Assembly: GCF_001411475.1 (NCBI RefSeq) | Contig: NZ_LLWH01000182.1 | Coordinates: forward strand, 1 to 32,340 | From: Pseudomonas endophytica | GTDB lineage: Bacteria > Pseudomonadota > Gammaproteobacteria > Pseudomonadales > Pseudomonadaceae | Direction of reading: 5' to 3' | Length of the DNA: 32,340 bases | Shown: one piece after another, positions 1 to 7,665 of the stretch | Layout of the letters: each line of letters starts with the position of its first letter | Numbering within the stretch: the stretch's first letter is position 1 | Made by a program: the position numbers and the translations under genes | The notes under the pieces: model-generated | What the model was told of the DNA's origin: nothing | Seen by the model: the letters and a program-made list of their open reading frames with translations, nothing else | Database searches by the model: none

Positions 1-7
1 AAAAACT

Positions 8-31
8 GTAGGAGCGAGCTTGCTCACGATC
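8..31. repeat. Pseudomonas REP element
   Basis: The sequence reads GTAGGAGCGAGCTTGCTCAC followed by GATC, the familiar pseudomonad REP with an imperfect GAGC/GCTC palindromic core. It lies just beyond the 3' end of rfbD, the usual extragenic position. The identification is by recognition of the consensus; copy number elsewhere in the genome cannot be seen here. Confidence 0.75.
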
Positions 32-40
32 TGTTGATCT

Positions 41-931
41 TTAAAATGATTGCCCGGCCATGCACTCGTCGAGTGCAGCACGCCAATCTGGCTGCGTCAC
101 GTGCCACTCGCGTTCCAGGCGGCCGCAATCAAGCCGCGAGTTTAACGGGCGAAGTGCGGGCGTTGGATAGGCGCTGGTCGGAATCGGCTCAAGCATGGCG
201 CACGCTTTGCCTTGGACCGCCAAGTGTTGAGCAATGGCTTGGGCAAAACCAAACCATGAGGTTTCGCCCCGTGCCGTCAGGTGGTAGATGCCCCAGGCTG
301 CGGCGTCACCCGTGTGCCAGCGCTCGACCAATGCCCGCGTACTTTGGGCAACCGTGCTCGCCCACGTCGGGGCGCCCACTTGGTCAGCCACCACGCGCAG
401 CTCGGTGTTTTGTGTCAGCAAACGCTGCATGCTCAGCAAGAAGTTTTTGCCGTGGCTCGCATACACCCAACTGGTGCGCAGAATCAAATGCTGCCCGCCC
501 ACCGCGGTTATTGCCTGCTCGCCCGCCAGCTTGCTCTTGCCGTAGACGCTCAGAGGGTTAGGTTGATCGTGTTCGGTATAAGGCGCGGGTTTTTGGCCAT
601 CAAACACGTAATCGGTGGAGTAGTGAATCAGTGGGATGCCTAACGCCTTGGCTTCTTCTGCGAAAACCCCCGGCGCGGCGCCATTGATTGCAAACGCCAG
701 CCCCGGTTCGCTTTCTGCCAGATCCACCGCCGTGTGCGCCGCCGCATTGATGATCAAGCCTGGCTGGTGGGCACGAACCTGAGTACGAATTTGCTCGGGC
801 TGGCTCAAGTCCAAGTCCTCGCGCCCCAGCACAATCAGCTCGGCCAGACCGGCCAGTTGTTTTTGCAGCTCAATGGCCAGTTGGCCAGTCTTGCCGCTGA
901 TTAATATTTTCAACCGCTCGGGTGCGCTCAT
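41..931 (-). CDS. rfbD: dTDP-4-dehydrorhamnose reductase RfbD/RmlD
   Basis: This 296-residue cytoplasmic NAD(P)H-dependent reductase performs the last step of dTDP-L-rhamnose synthesis, converting dTDP-4-dehydrorhamnose to dTDP-L-rhamnose for O-antigen or other glycans. The N-terminus has the Rossmann signature ISGKTGQL (residues 11-18). The extended-SDR features STDYVFDG and the catalytic YxxxK (YGKSK) follow, and length matches the family. Its start codon overlaps the rfbB stop as ATGA, so the two are translationally coupled. The usual partners rfbA and rfbC are not in the window and may lie beyond its left edge. Confidence 0.93.
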   Translation of the reverse strand: MSAPERLKILISGKTGQLAIELQKQLAGLAELIVLGREDLDLSQPEQIRTQVRAHQPGLIINAAAHTAVDLAESEPGLAFAINGAAPGVFAEEAKALGIPLIHYSTDYVFDGQKPAPYTEHDQPNPLSVYGKSKLAGEQAITAVGGQHLILRTSWVYASHGKNFLLSMQRLLTQNTELRVVADQVGAPTWASTVAQSTRALVERWHTGDAAAWGIYHLTARGETSWFGFAQAIAQHLAVQGKACAMLEPIPTSAYPTPALRPLNSRLDCGRLEREWHVTQPDWRAALDECMAGQSF

Positions 932-1908
932 GCGATCAGGTCTTGTGTATCGGTAAAGCCTAGGCGCTGGCCTTGATAGCTACCGTCTTGGGCGCGTTTA
1001 CACCACTCTAAATGGTCCAAGTACCACTGCACCGTTTTGACGAAGGTGATCAGGTCGGCGAATTGCGCCACACCTGGCGGGTGTTCAGGCGCTAGCTCTT
1101 CGAGCAACGCGCAGATGCTACGGACTACGTCGATATTCTGATGCTGGTTATGGCCACCGATGTTGTAGGTTTCGCCGACCATACCCTCTGTTAACACCGT
1201 AAGCAGGGCGCGGGCATGGTCTTCAACGAACAGCCAATCGCGCACTTGCAGGCCATTGCCGTACACCGGCAGCGGTTTACCCGCCAGTGCATTGAGAATG
1301 ACCAGCGGAATCAGCTTTTCCGGGAAGTGAAAGGGGCCGTAGTTATTGGAGCAATTGCTCACCAGCACCGGTAAGCCGTAAGTGCGGTGCCACGCGCGGA
1401 CTAAGTGATCAGACGCGGCCTTGCTGGCGGAGTAGGGCGAGCTTGGGGCGTAAGGCGTGGTTTCTGTGAACAAGTCATCGACGCCATGCAAGTCGCCGTA
1501 CACTTCGTCAGTCGAGATGTGATGGAAGCGAAAGGCACTTTTTGCCGGTTCTTGCAGCGTTGACCAATAGGCGCGGGCGGCTTGCAACAGGCTGTAGGTG
1601 CCAACGATGTTGGTTTGAATGAAGTCCGATGGGCCGTCGATCGAGCGGTCAACGTGCGACTCGGCGGCCAAGTGCATGATGGCGTGCGGCTGAAAGCGTT
1701 CGATCACTGCGCTGATTGTCGTCTGGTCGACAATGTCAGCCTGTACGAATTCGTAGCGCGTATCCGTAGCGATGCTTTGCAGCGACTCCAGGTTGCCCGC
1801 GTAGGTCAACTTATCGAGGTTAAGTACTTCGTGCGCGGTGTTGTTGATTATGTGACGGATTAGGGCTGAACCAATAAAACCGGCGCCGCCGGTCACTAAA
1901 ATACGCAT
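928..1908 (-). CDS. rfbB: dTDP-glucose 4,6-dehydratase RfbB/RmlB, with internal deletion
   Basis: This enzyme normally converts dTDP-glucose to dTDP-4-keto-6-deoxyglucose using bound NAD+. I start it at the ATG at 1908, which has AGGAG seven bases upstream; the ATG at 1914 sits too close to that site and longer starts lack one. Seen are the NAD motif GGAGFIG, the catalytic STDEVYGD, and YSASK. The product is only 326 residues, against about 360 for the family. The protein reads ITFVK then directly TVQWYLD at residues 287-298, skipping the roughly 34-residue block that normally begins DRPGHDRRYAID and ends GIRK. That block lines the nucleotide-sugar pocket, so activity is doubtful. The reading frame is preserved and rfbD is still coupled downstream. 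Confidence 0.88.
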   Translation of the reverse strand: MRILVTGGAGFIGSALIRHIINNTAHEVLNLDKLTYAGNLESLQSIATDTRYEFVQADIVDQTTISAVIERFQPHAIMHLAAESHVDRSIDGPSDFIQTNIVGTYSLLQAARAYWSTLQEPAKSAFRFHHISTDEVYGDLHGVDDLFTETTPYAPSSPYSASKAASDHLVRAWHRTYGLPVLVSNCSNNYGPFHFPEKLIPLVILNALAGKPLPVYGNGLQVRDWLFVEDHARALLTVLTEGMVGETYNIGGHNQHQNIDVVRSICALLEELAPEHPPGVAQFADLITFVKTVQWYLDHLEWCKRAQDGSYQGQRLGFTDTQDLIA

Positions 1909-2219
1909 GTTCATACTCCTATTCCCTGACGGTCTTAAGTCATGTGGAGCATAGCTTGTGAGGATGCGTACCCAGGTGCAAGGGGAGAGCGATCTGCTTA
2001 TCAACAGACAAGCCCAAACGTTGCCTTTAAGTCGATTTATATCTGTAATAAAGGTATTTTATTGCGGGTTTAATTCGACAATCGGTTTTAATAATAGATA
2101 TTTATCGGCTATAAAGGCGTCATTCATTGACGAATTGCAGACGGGCGTCCACTGTTTCAGGCCAGTCTGATGGATCTGCCCATTTACTCCTTAATTGCTT
2201 CCTTGGAGCCCTGACGGTT
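1909..2219. other. Divergent intergenic region rfbB / aguA
   Basis: This 311-base gap separates divergent genes. Roughly 2030-2120 is strikingly AT-rich and should hold the promoters for both directions, but I could not settle on a -35/-10 pair with proper spacing. The aguA ribosome site GGAG is at 2205-2208. No convincing gene is present. Confidence 0.5.
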
Positions 2220-3326
2220 ATGACGACATTGCACAGTACGCCCCGCGCTGACGGCTTTTACATGCCCGCTGAATGGGCGCCTCAGACTCAGGTTTGGATG
2301 ATCTGGCCTGAGCGTTCCGACAACTGGCGTTTGGGCGCTAAGCCTGCGCAAGCCGCGCACGTTGCTGTGGCCAAGGCGATCGCCCGCTTTGAGCCGGTGA
2401 CTGTTGGTGTATCGGCAGCCCAGTACGAAAATGCTCGCGCGCAACTCGATGTCCCGAACATCCGCGTGATCGAGCTTTCCAGCGATGACGCTTGGGTGCG
2501 TGACAGTGGCCCGACCTTCGTGATCAACAACAGCGGCGAAGTGCGTGGCGTAAATTGGGACTTCAACGCGTGGGGCGGCTTTGACGGCGGCTTGTACTTT
2601 CCTTGGAACCGCGATCAGCAGGTCGGCGGCAAAATCCTCGAAGTGGAGCGAACGTCGCGCTACTACACCGAAGGTTTTGTGCTTGAAGGCGGTTCGATCC
2701 ACGTGGATGGTGAAGGTACGCTGATCACTACCACTGAATGCCTGATGAACCGCAACCGTAACCCGCACTTGTCCCGTGAAGAAATCGAAGACGTGCTACG
2801 TGCGCAACTGGCTGTGGATAAGATCATCTGGCTGCCAGACGGGCTGTTCAACGACGAAACTGACGGCCATGTGGATAACTTCTGCTGTTACGTTGCGCCG
2901 GGGGAAGTGCTGCTGGCGTGGACCGATGACGAGCGCGACCCGAACTACGTGCGTTGCCATGAAGCCATGAAAGTCCTGGCCACCACGACCGATGCCAAGG
3001 GCCGTTCGTTTGTGGTGCACAAAATGCCGATTCCCGGGCCGATGTACGCCACCCAAGAAGAGTGCGACGGTGTGGATAAAGTCGCCGGTAGCCAAGACCG
3101 CAACCCCACAGAGCGCTTGGCTGGCTCTTACGTGAACTTCTTGATCGTCAACGGCGGCATCATCGCTCCCAGCTTTGACGACCCGAAGGACGCACTCGCC
3201 AAAGACATCCTGCAAAGCCTTTTCCCACAGCACGAAGTGGTGATGGTGCCGGGTCGTGAGCTGCTGTTGGGCGGTGGCAACATCCATTGTCTGACTCAGC
3301 AACAGCCCGCGCCGCACAAGGCGTGA
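2220..3326 (+). CDS. aguA: Agmatine deiminase AguA
   Basis: This 368-residue cytoplasmic enzyme of the arginine decarboxylase/putrescine route hydrolyses agmatine to N-carbamoylputrescine and ammonia. It is a guanidine-modifying (peptidylarginine-deiminase-like) enzyme. The signature [17 protein letters not shown] lies near the N-terminus, and GGGNIHC near the C-terminus ends in the nucleophilic cysteine (Cys357). Length equals that of the Pseudomonas family. The ATG at 2220 is chosen because GGAG is 11 bases upstream and homologues begin with this [13 protein letters not shown] N-terminus; an in-frame extension upstream to 2127 looks non-native. The usual partner aguB (N-carbamoylputrescine amidase) is not adjacent in this window. 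Confidence 0.95.
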   Translation: MTTLHSTPRADGFYMPAEWAPQTQVWMIWPERSDNWRLGAKPAQAAHVAVAKAIARFEPVTVGVSAAQYENARAQLDVPNIRVIELSSDDAWVRDSGPTFVINNSGEVRGVNWDFNAWGGFDGGLYFPWNRDQQVGGKILEVERTSRYYTEGFVLEGGSIHVDGEGTLITTTECLMNRNRNPHLSREEIEDVLRAQLAVDKIIWLPDGLFNDETDGHVDNFCCYVAPGEVLLAWTDDERDPNYVRCHEAMKVLATTTDAKGRSFVVHKMPIPGPMYATQEECDGVDKVAGSQDRNPTERLAGSYVNFLIVNGGIIAPSFDDPKDALAKDILQSLFPQHEVVMVPGRELLLGGGNIHCLTQQQPAPHKA

Positions 3327-3349
3327 TCTGACCTCTTCTCGTGGCATCA

Positions 3350-3385
3350 GCGTTTGCGCAGGGGGCAAGTTACCCTGCGCAACGC
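3350..3385. repeat. Long hairpin after aguA
   Basis: GCGTTTGCGCAGGG (3350-3363) faces CCCTGCGCAACGC (3373-3385), giving a near-perfect 13-bp stem with one bulged T and a 9-base loop. It begins 23 bases after the aguA stop. There is no T-run on the plus strand, so it may protect the 3' end or be a Rho-dependent or processed end rather than a classical terminator. Confidence 0.6.
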
Positions 3386-3409
3386 CTCAAACCCTTCGGC
3401 GCGAGCCTA

Positions 3410-3457
3410 TGGCTGGATTAACACTGAGGCAGGCGAATCTGCCGGGTTAATCAGCCA
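3410..3457. repeat. Nested stem-loop upstream of oprD promoter
   Basis: TGGCTGGATTAAC (3410-3422) pairs with GTTAATCAGCCA (3446-3457), leaving one bulged G. A second short stem, GGCAG/CTGCC, is nested in the loop. Such a 48-base cruciform-like element just before a promoter could be an operator or the end of the aguA transcript; function is not established. Confidence 0.55.
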
Positions 3458-3495
3458 TTATTGAAATTTAGATAATTCACAAATTTTTCACGAAA

Positions 3496-3525
3496 TTGAC
3501 ACCTTGCCTTAACGACGGATAGGAT
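3496..3525 (+). promoter_or_regulatory. Predicted sigma70 promoter of the OprD-family gene
   Basis: A perfect TTGACA (3496-3501) is followed after 18 bases by TAGGAT (3520-3525). Transcription would start near 3532, giving a leader of about 150 bases before the porin start at 3683. Confidence 0.5.
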
Positions 3526-3568
3526 TCGCGTCAACGCCTGTGGCGATAAGCCATATACCAACTTTTCG

Positions 3569-3600
3569 AAAGACCCGCCGGGTGTCTCGTGTGGGTCTTT
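3569..3600 (+). promoter_or_regulatory. Leader hairpin of the OprD-family gene
   Basis: AAAGACCC (3569-3576) and GGGTCTTT (3593-3600) form a perfect 8-bp stem within the predicted 5' leader. The run after it is GTGTTTATG, so it resembles a weak terminator and could act as an attenuator or stabilising leader structure. Confidence 0.45.
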
Positions 3601-3682
3601 GTGTTTATGTGAAGCAACCACCGCTCAATGTTTCAGCTTGAGTGCCACAGCGCGTCTCTATCTCAGAAATAAGGAAAATAAA

Positions 3683-4966
3683 ATGTTGAAAACACGGATA
3701 GGTCTACTCGCTCTGGGCGTACTCAGTGCTACCCAAGCCATGGCTAACGATCAAGCTGAAGCACAAGGTTTTGTAGAAGACAGCCACCTCAATGTACTGG
3801 CGCGCAACGCCTACATCAGCCGTGACTACAAACACCACATCCAAGACAAAGCTGAATGGGGCCAAGGCTTCCTCGGCACATTCACCTCGGGCTTCACCCA
3901 AGGCACCGTCGGCGTAGGTGTGGATGCATTTGGCATCTACGCAGTACGTCTGGACGGCGGTCGTGGTAAAAGCGGCGCGGGCGGTATCGACTTCTTCAAG
4001 CAAGACCATAACGGCAAAGCCGCTCACGACATCGCCAAAGCGGGCGCTGCAGTGAAGTTCCGCATCTCGAACACCGTACTCAAATACGGTGATCAAATGC
4101 CTGCTCTGCCGGTACTGATGTACGACAACTCGCGTCTGATGCCAGAAAGCTTCACCGGTACTCTGTTGACCTCCAAAGAGATCGACGGCCTGGAACTGAA
4201 CGTAGGTCGTTTCACCGAAGAGTCGCGTAAAAGCGCCGAAGCCCGTAACAGCGGCGGCCTGAAAAGCATCAACGTCTTCGGCGGTAGCTACAAGTTCACC
4301 GAGAACTTCTCGGCTTCGTTGTACGGCTCCGAGATGAAAGACGAGCTGCGCAAGCAGTACTTGGGCATGACCTACGCACTGCCTTTGGACGACAAACAGT
4401 CCCTGACGTTTGACTTCAACGGCTACCGCACCCACGTAGACTCTGGCTATGCGCGTGACGTGCTGAATGTTGACGGCACAGACAACAAAATCTGGAGCTT
4501 GGCAAGCACCTACGCCTACGGCGCGCACTCGGTCATCTTGGCCTACCAGCGCAGCACTGGCGAAATCGGCTACCCATACGGCGGCTACCGCAATGCGGGC
4601 GGCGTGGGTGACGGTGGCAACACCATCCTGCTGGCCAACTCCTACTGGTCTGACTTCAACGCCAAGGACGAACGTTCGTGGCAGTTGGGTTACGGCTTCG
4701 ACTTCGGCGCGGTGGGCATTCCTGGCCTGACCTACAACATCGCCTACGTCCGCGGCACCAACATCGACGACGGCTCAGGCCGTGGTCGTGGTACCGAGCG
4801 TGAAATCTACAACCAAGCCAAATACGTTGTACAAAGCGGTCCGGTTAAAGACCTGAGCGTGCGTCTGCGTGGCTCGTGGTTGCGCGTCTCCAACAACGCC
4901 AGCGACTACAACGTCGGCGGCAACGAAGTCCGTGTATTTGTTGATTACCCAATCAGCATTTTCTGA
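3683..4966 (+). CDS. OprD-family outer-membrane porin
   Basis: This 427-residue protein belongs to the OprD family of substrate-specific 18-strand porins, which take up amino acids, peptides or carboxylates. A signal peptide ends at TQAMA, residues 1-21, with mature protein from NDQAEAQGF. Family marks include the N-terminal DSHLNVLARNAYISRDYK region, the repeated LDGGRGKSG and LKYGDQMP turns, amphipathic beta strands and a terminal phenylalanine (ISIF). The ATG at 3683 follows AAGGAA by 6 bases and starts the signal peptide; upstream in-frame codons are leader. Proximity to aguA hints at basic-compound uptake, but it has its own promoter and the substrate cannot be read from the sequence. 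Confidence 0.93.
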   Translation: MLKTRIGLLALGVLSATQAMANDQAEAQGFVEDSHLNVLARNAYISRDYKHHIQDKAEWGQGFLGTFTSGFTQGTVGVGVDAFGIYAVRLDGGRGKSGAGGIDFFKQDHNGKAAHDIAKAGAAVKFRISNTVLKYGDQMPALPVLMYDNSRLMPESFTGTLLTSKEIDGLELNVGRFTEESRKSAEARNSGGLKSINVFGGSYKFTENFSASLYGSEMKDELRKQYLGMTYALPLDDKQSLTFDFNGYRTHVDSGYARDVLNVDGTDNKIWSLASTYAYGAHSVILAYQRSTGEIGYPYGGYRNAGGVGDGGNTILLANSYWSDFNAKDERSWQLGYGFDFGAVGIPGLTYNIAYVRGTNIDDGSGRGRGTEREIYNQAKYVVQSGPVKDLSVRLRGSWLRVSNNASDYNVGGNEVRVFVDYPISIF

Positions 4967-5002
4967 TGCGACGGGCCTGCTAAACAGGTCTGACATCTGA
5001 AT

Positions 5003-5031
5003 AAAAAACGCCTCTATTGAGGCGTTTTTTT
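5003..5031 (+). terminator. Rho-independent terminator after porin gene
   Basis: AACGCCTC/GAGGCGTT with a TATT loop, flanked by A6 and followed by T7. The symmetrical A and T tracts would let it work in both directions, and it separates the porin gene from the converging dsdC. Confidence 0.93.
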
Positions 5032-5082
5032 ATGGGTTTTTGCAGCGCGCCGGTTAACGCGTGTGCAAACGAGCAGAAGAGG

Positions 5083-6075
5083 TTAAAGCGCCGTGTGTTG
5101 CGCGCACTCACGCAGCCAATTCATAAACACCTGCAACCGTTTGGGAACGGTATTTTGCGGCGGGTGAACCAGATAGTAGTCGTAATGGCCGCACTGGCTG
5201 AAACCGCCAAAAGGCAGTACCAGTTCGCTGCTTTGCACATGCTTTTGCACCAATTGCTCACGGCCGATGGCGATACCCGCGTGATTCATGGCAGCGGTCA
5301 CGCTGAGATCGCAACGGTCGAAGGTCAGGGTTCGTTTGGGCAATGCCGTGAGCATCTGGTGCTGCTCGGCCCACAGCGTCCATTCGGCGTCGAAGGCCGC
5401 GTGATCCCAAGCCAGCGAGTCATGCAAGGTGATGCAGTGCCTCAGGTTGTACGGGTCTTCTTGCAGGCGGTGGCGTTGCGCATATTCAGGGCTGCACACA
5501 GGGGCTAGCCGTTCTTGCATCAAGCGCATGCTGGTTAGGCCTGGGAACTCACCATTGGCGTAGTACAAGGCGAGGTCAATGTTGCGGGTGCGAAAATCGA
5601 CGTTGTCATTGCCTACCCGCAGGTCGAGCGAAACCAGTGGATAGCGCTCAACGAAATCCGCCAGCCGCGGCACCAACCAGCATTGAGCCACTGACGGTCG
5701 GACATACAGCGCGATTGGGCCGGCAATGTCAGCCTGTGACGAGTGTTCCAGCGCTTCAGACAACTCGCCCATCGCACCCTGAAGTATCTCGAAAATTCGT
5801 TCGCCTTCGTCCGTTAGGCTGACCTGCCGGGTCATACGCTTGAACAGCTTGATCGCGAGTGCCGTTTCCAGCCGATTGATACGGTGGCTCACAGCGCTGG
5901 CAGTCAAACATAGCTCTTGCGCGGCACGGGCGAAGCTCAGGTGCCGGGCGGCCACTAAAAAGGTGTGCAGGTTAGCGAACTGGCTGCTGTTGAGCCGAGA
6001 ACTGATTCGCGGGGGAAGGTTGAGCACGGCGGTTTCTCTAGGGGCTAAACATTCCGGGGGCGGCAAGACGTGCAT
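5083..6075 (-). CDS. dsdC: LysR-type activator DsdC (D-serine deaminase regulator)
   Basis: A LysR-family protein of 330 residues. The N-terminal winged helix (FLVAARHLSFARAAQELCLT, ASAVSHRI) is followed by an effector-binding domain that closely recalls E. coli DsdC: RPSVAQCWLVP, GNDNVD, PVCSPEYAQRH, AAMNHAGIAIGREQLVQK and LPFGG. DsdC activates D-serine deaminase in response to D-serine. The ATG at 6075 has a weak ribosome site. An in-frame GTG at 6024 would give a 313-residue protein whose N-terminus aligns in length with the E. coli protein, so that start is a real alternative. It lies 27 bases after dsdA in the same direction, unlike the divergent dsdC-dsdXA arrangement of E. coli. Confidence 0.9.
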   Translation of the reverse strand: MHVLPPPECLAPRETAVLNLPPRISSRLNSSQFANLHTFLVAARHLSFARAAQELCLTASAVSHRINRLETALAIKLFKRMTRQVSLTDEGERIFEILQGAMGELSEALEHSSQADIAGPIALYVRPSVAQCWLVPRLADFVERYPLVSLDLRVGNDNVDFRTRNIDLALYYANGEFPGLTSMRLMQERLAPVCSPEYAQRHRLQEDPYNLRHCITLHDSLAWDHAAFDAEWTLWAEQHQMLTALPKRTLTFDRCDLSVTAAMNHAGIAIGREQLVQKHVQSSELVLPFGGFSQCGHYDYYLVHPPQNTVPKRLQVFMNWLRECAQHTAL

Positions 6076-6102
6076 CTTGCCACATCCGGTTTTGCGCTTG
6101 CA

Positions 6103-7455
6103 TCAGCCCTTGCTCAGCAACTCACGGCCCTTGGCCAAGTACGCCTCCATCTCGTTGTTGGGCACCCTATTGCCGCCGGTTGCCCACACCAGATGCGTGG
6201 CCTGCGCCATGTTCTGGCTGTTCAAGCCTGCACGTTGCCAATAGCCTTGCGAGTCGGCCAGCACTCGGGTTATGCCAGGCACGCCCGCCAGCGCAGAAGG
6301 CTCAAGACGCTGGCCTTCGCTGTGTTCCATCAATGCCAGCAAGCGGTACATTTCTTCGTCGCTGACCGTGTAAAAACCATCCAGCAAGCGCTGCATGGCT
6401 CTGCCGACAAACCCAGACGCACGCCCCACGGCCAGACCGTCAGCGGCCGTCACGTTATCAATACCAAAGTCCTGCACGCTGACCTGGTCGTGCAGCCCGG
6501 TGTAGACGCCCAGCAACATGCACGGTGAGTGCGTTGGCTCAGCGAAGAGGCAATGCACCGCATCGCCAAACGCCAGCTTTAAGCCGAACGCCACCCCACC
6601 GGGCGCGCCGCCCACCCCGCAGGGCAGGTACACAAACAAGGGGTGTTGCGCGTCCACTGTGATGTGGGCCGCCGCCAGCTGTTTTTTCAAGCGTTCGGCG
6701 GCCACTGAATAGCCGAGAAACAGGTTGATCGAGTTTTCGTCATCGACGAAATGGCAGGTCGGATCGGCTTCTGCCTGTTGGCGGCCCTGAGCAACCGCCA
6801 CGCTGTAATCACTCGCGTATTCAATGACCGTGACCCCGTGCGAGCGCAGCGTGTCTTTTTTCCATTGCCGTGCATCTGCGGACATATGCACCGTCACCTG
6901 AAAACCCAATGCAGCACCCATGATCCCGATCGACATGCCGAGGTTGCCGGTGGAGCCGACGGCAATCTTGTACTGGCCAAAAAAGGCCCGTGCCTGATCG
7001 CTGTCGAGTGACGCGTAGTCATCATCAAGGGTCAACAGCCCGGCGGCCAGCGCTAGGTCTTCGGCGTGCTTGAGCACCTCATAGATCCCGCCTCGCGCCT
7101 TGATCGAACCCGAAATCGGCAAATGGCTGTCACGCTTGAGCCACAGGTTGCCCGGCAAAGGCTGTTGATAGCGCTCGCTGAGTGCCTGCTGCAGATGCGG
7201 CACGGGAATAATGTCCGACTCGATAATGCCTTGGCTCGCGGCGGTTTGCGGGAACGCACGTTGCAGGTAAGGCGCAAAGCGACTTAGTCGGGCGCTGGCA
7301 TCGGCAACGTCTGCGGCCGTTAGCCCTACATCACCTAGGGCCTGCTCGACCGGCGCCGCGTTGGGGTTAAACCACGTGGTGGGTTGCAACGCCACCAGTT
7401 GGCGAATCAGCGGGTAACTGTCGTACCAGTGTTCACGTGTTTTTCCCAAAATCAT
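6103..7455 (-). CDS. dsdA: D-serine ammonia-lyase DsdA
   Basis: This 450-residue PLP enzyme deaminates D-serine to pyruvate and ammonia in the cytoplasm, both detoxifying and using D-serine. The PLP-binding lysine is in SGSIKARGG (Lys119), after the fold-type II lead-in [15 protein letters not shown]. The glycine-rich phosphate loop [10 protein letters not shown] is also visible. Length fits the family (about 440-450). The ATG at 7455 is preceded by AGGAG. It is the first gene of the dsdA-dsdC pair; no D-serine permease (dsdX) is adjacent. Confidence 0.96.
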   Translation of the reverse strand: MILGKTREHWYDSYPLIRQLVALQPTTWFNPNAAPVEQALGDVGLTAADVADASARLSRFAPYLQRAFPQTAASQGIIESDIIPVPHLQQALSERYQQPLPGNLWLKRDSHLPISGSIKARGGIYEVLKHAEDLALAAGLLTLDDDYASLDSDQARAFFGQYKIAVGSTGNLGMSIGIMGAALGFQVTVHMSADARQWKKDTLRSHGVTVIEYASDYSVAVAQGRQQAEADPTCHFVDDENSINLFLGYSVAAERLKKQLAAAHITVDAQHPLFVYLPCGVGGAPGGVAFGLKLAFGDAVHCLFAEPTHSPCMLLGVYTGLHDQVSVQDFGIDNVTAADGLAVGRASGFVGRAMQRLLDGFYTVSDEEMYRLLALMEHSEGQRLEPSALAGVPGITRVLADSQGYWQRAGLNSQNMAQATHLVWATGGNRVPNNEMEAYLAKGRELLSKG

Positions 7456-7616
7456 GGCGGCTCCTTTTAGACGATCAGGCCATCGAAATCATTGTGCTTT
7501 CAGCTATTAAAGAGCACGACGCAGCGCTCTGACAAAGGATGGATTGTCAGGGGGTAGGTGATAGGAGGTCATCTGTAAGAGGGATCACAATCATCACCTC
7601 AGGAGGCCGCTTGCCA

Positions 7617-7645
7617 CGCGATTATTCAAAGGTTAAAAAATCGCG
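7617..7645 (-). terminator. Possible terminator after TonB receptor
   Basis: CGCGATTATT and AAAAAATCGCG form a 10-bp stem with one mismatch around CAAAGGTT, beginning 21 bases beyond the receptor stop on the minus strand. The T-run is inside the stem rather than after it, so termination is only possible. Confidence 0.3.
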
Positions 7646-7665
7646 CGACAGGCTGTGCGGGAGGG

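Larger units (their letters stand above)
3327..3682. other. aguA-oprD intergenic region with hairpins
   Basis: This 356-base gap contains three inverted repeats, a sigma70-like promoter and a ribosome site (AAGGAA, 3671-3676), listed separately below. I see no gene in it. Confidence 0.7.

Noticed and set aside
34..643. Long plus-strand open frames opposite rfbD
   Set aside because: They are antisense shadows of a well-conserved gene, with arginine/proline-rich translations and no family features.
3704..4528. 274-codon minus-strand frame opposite the porin gene
   Set aside because: The plus strand encodes a clear OprD porin; the antisense frame reflects codon bias and has no domain or ribosome site.
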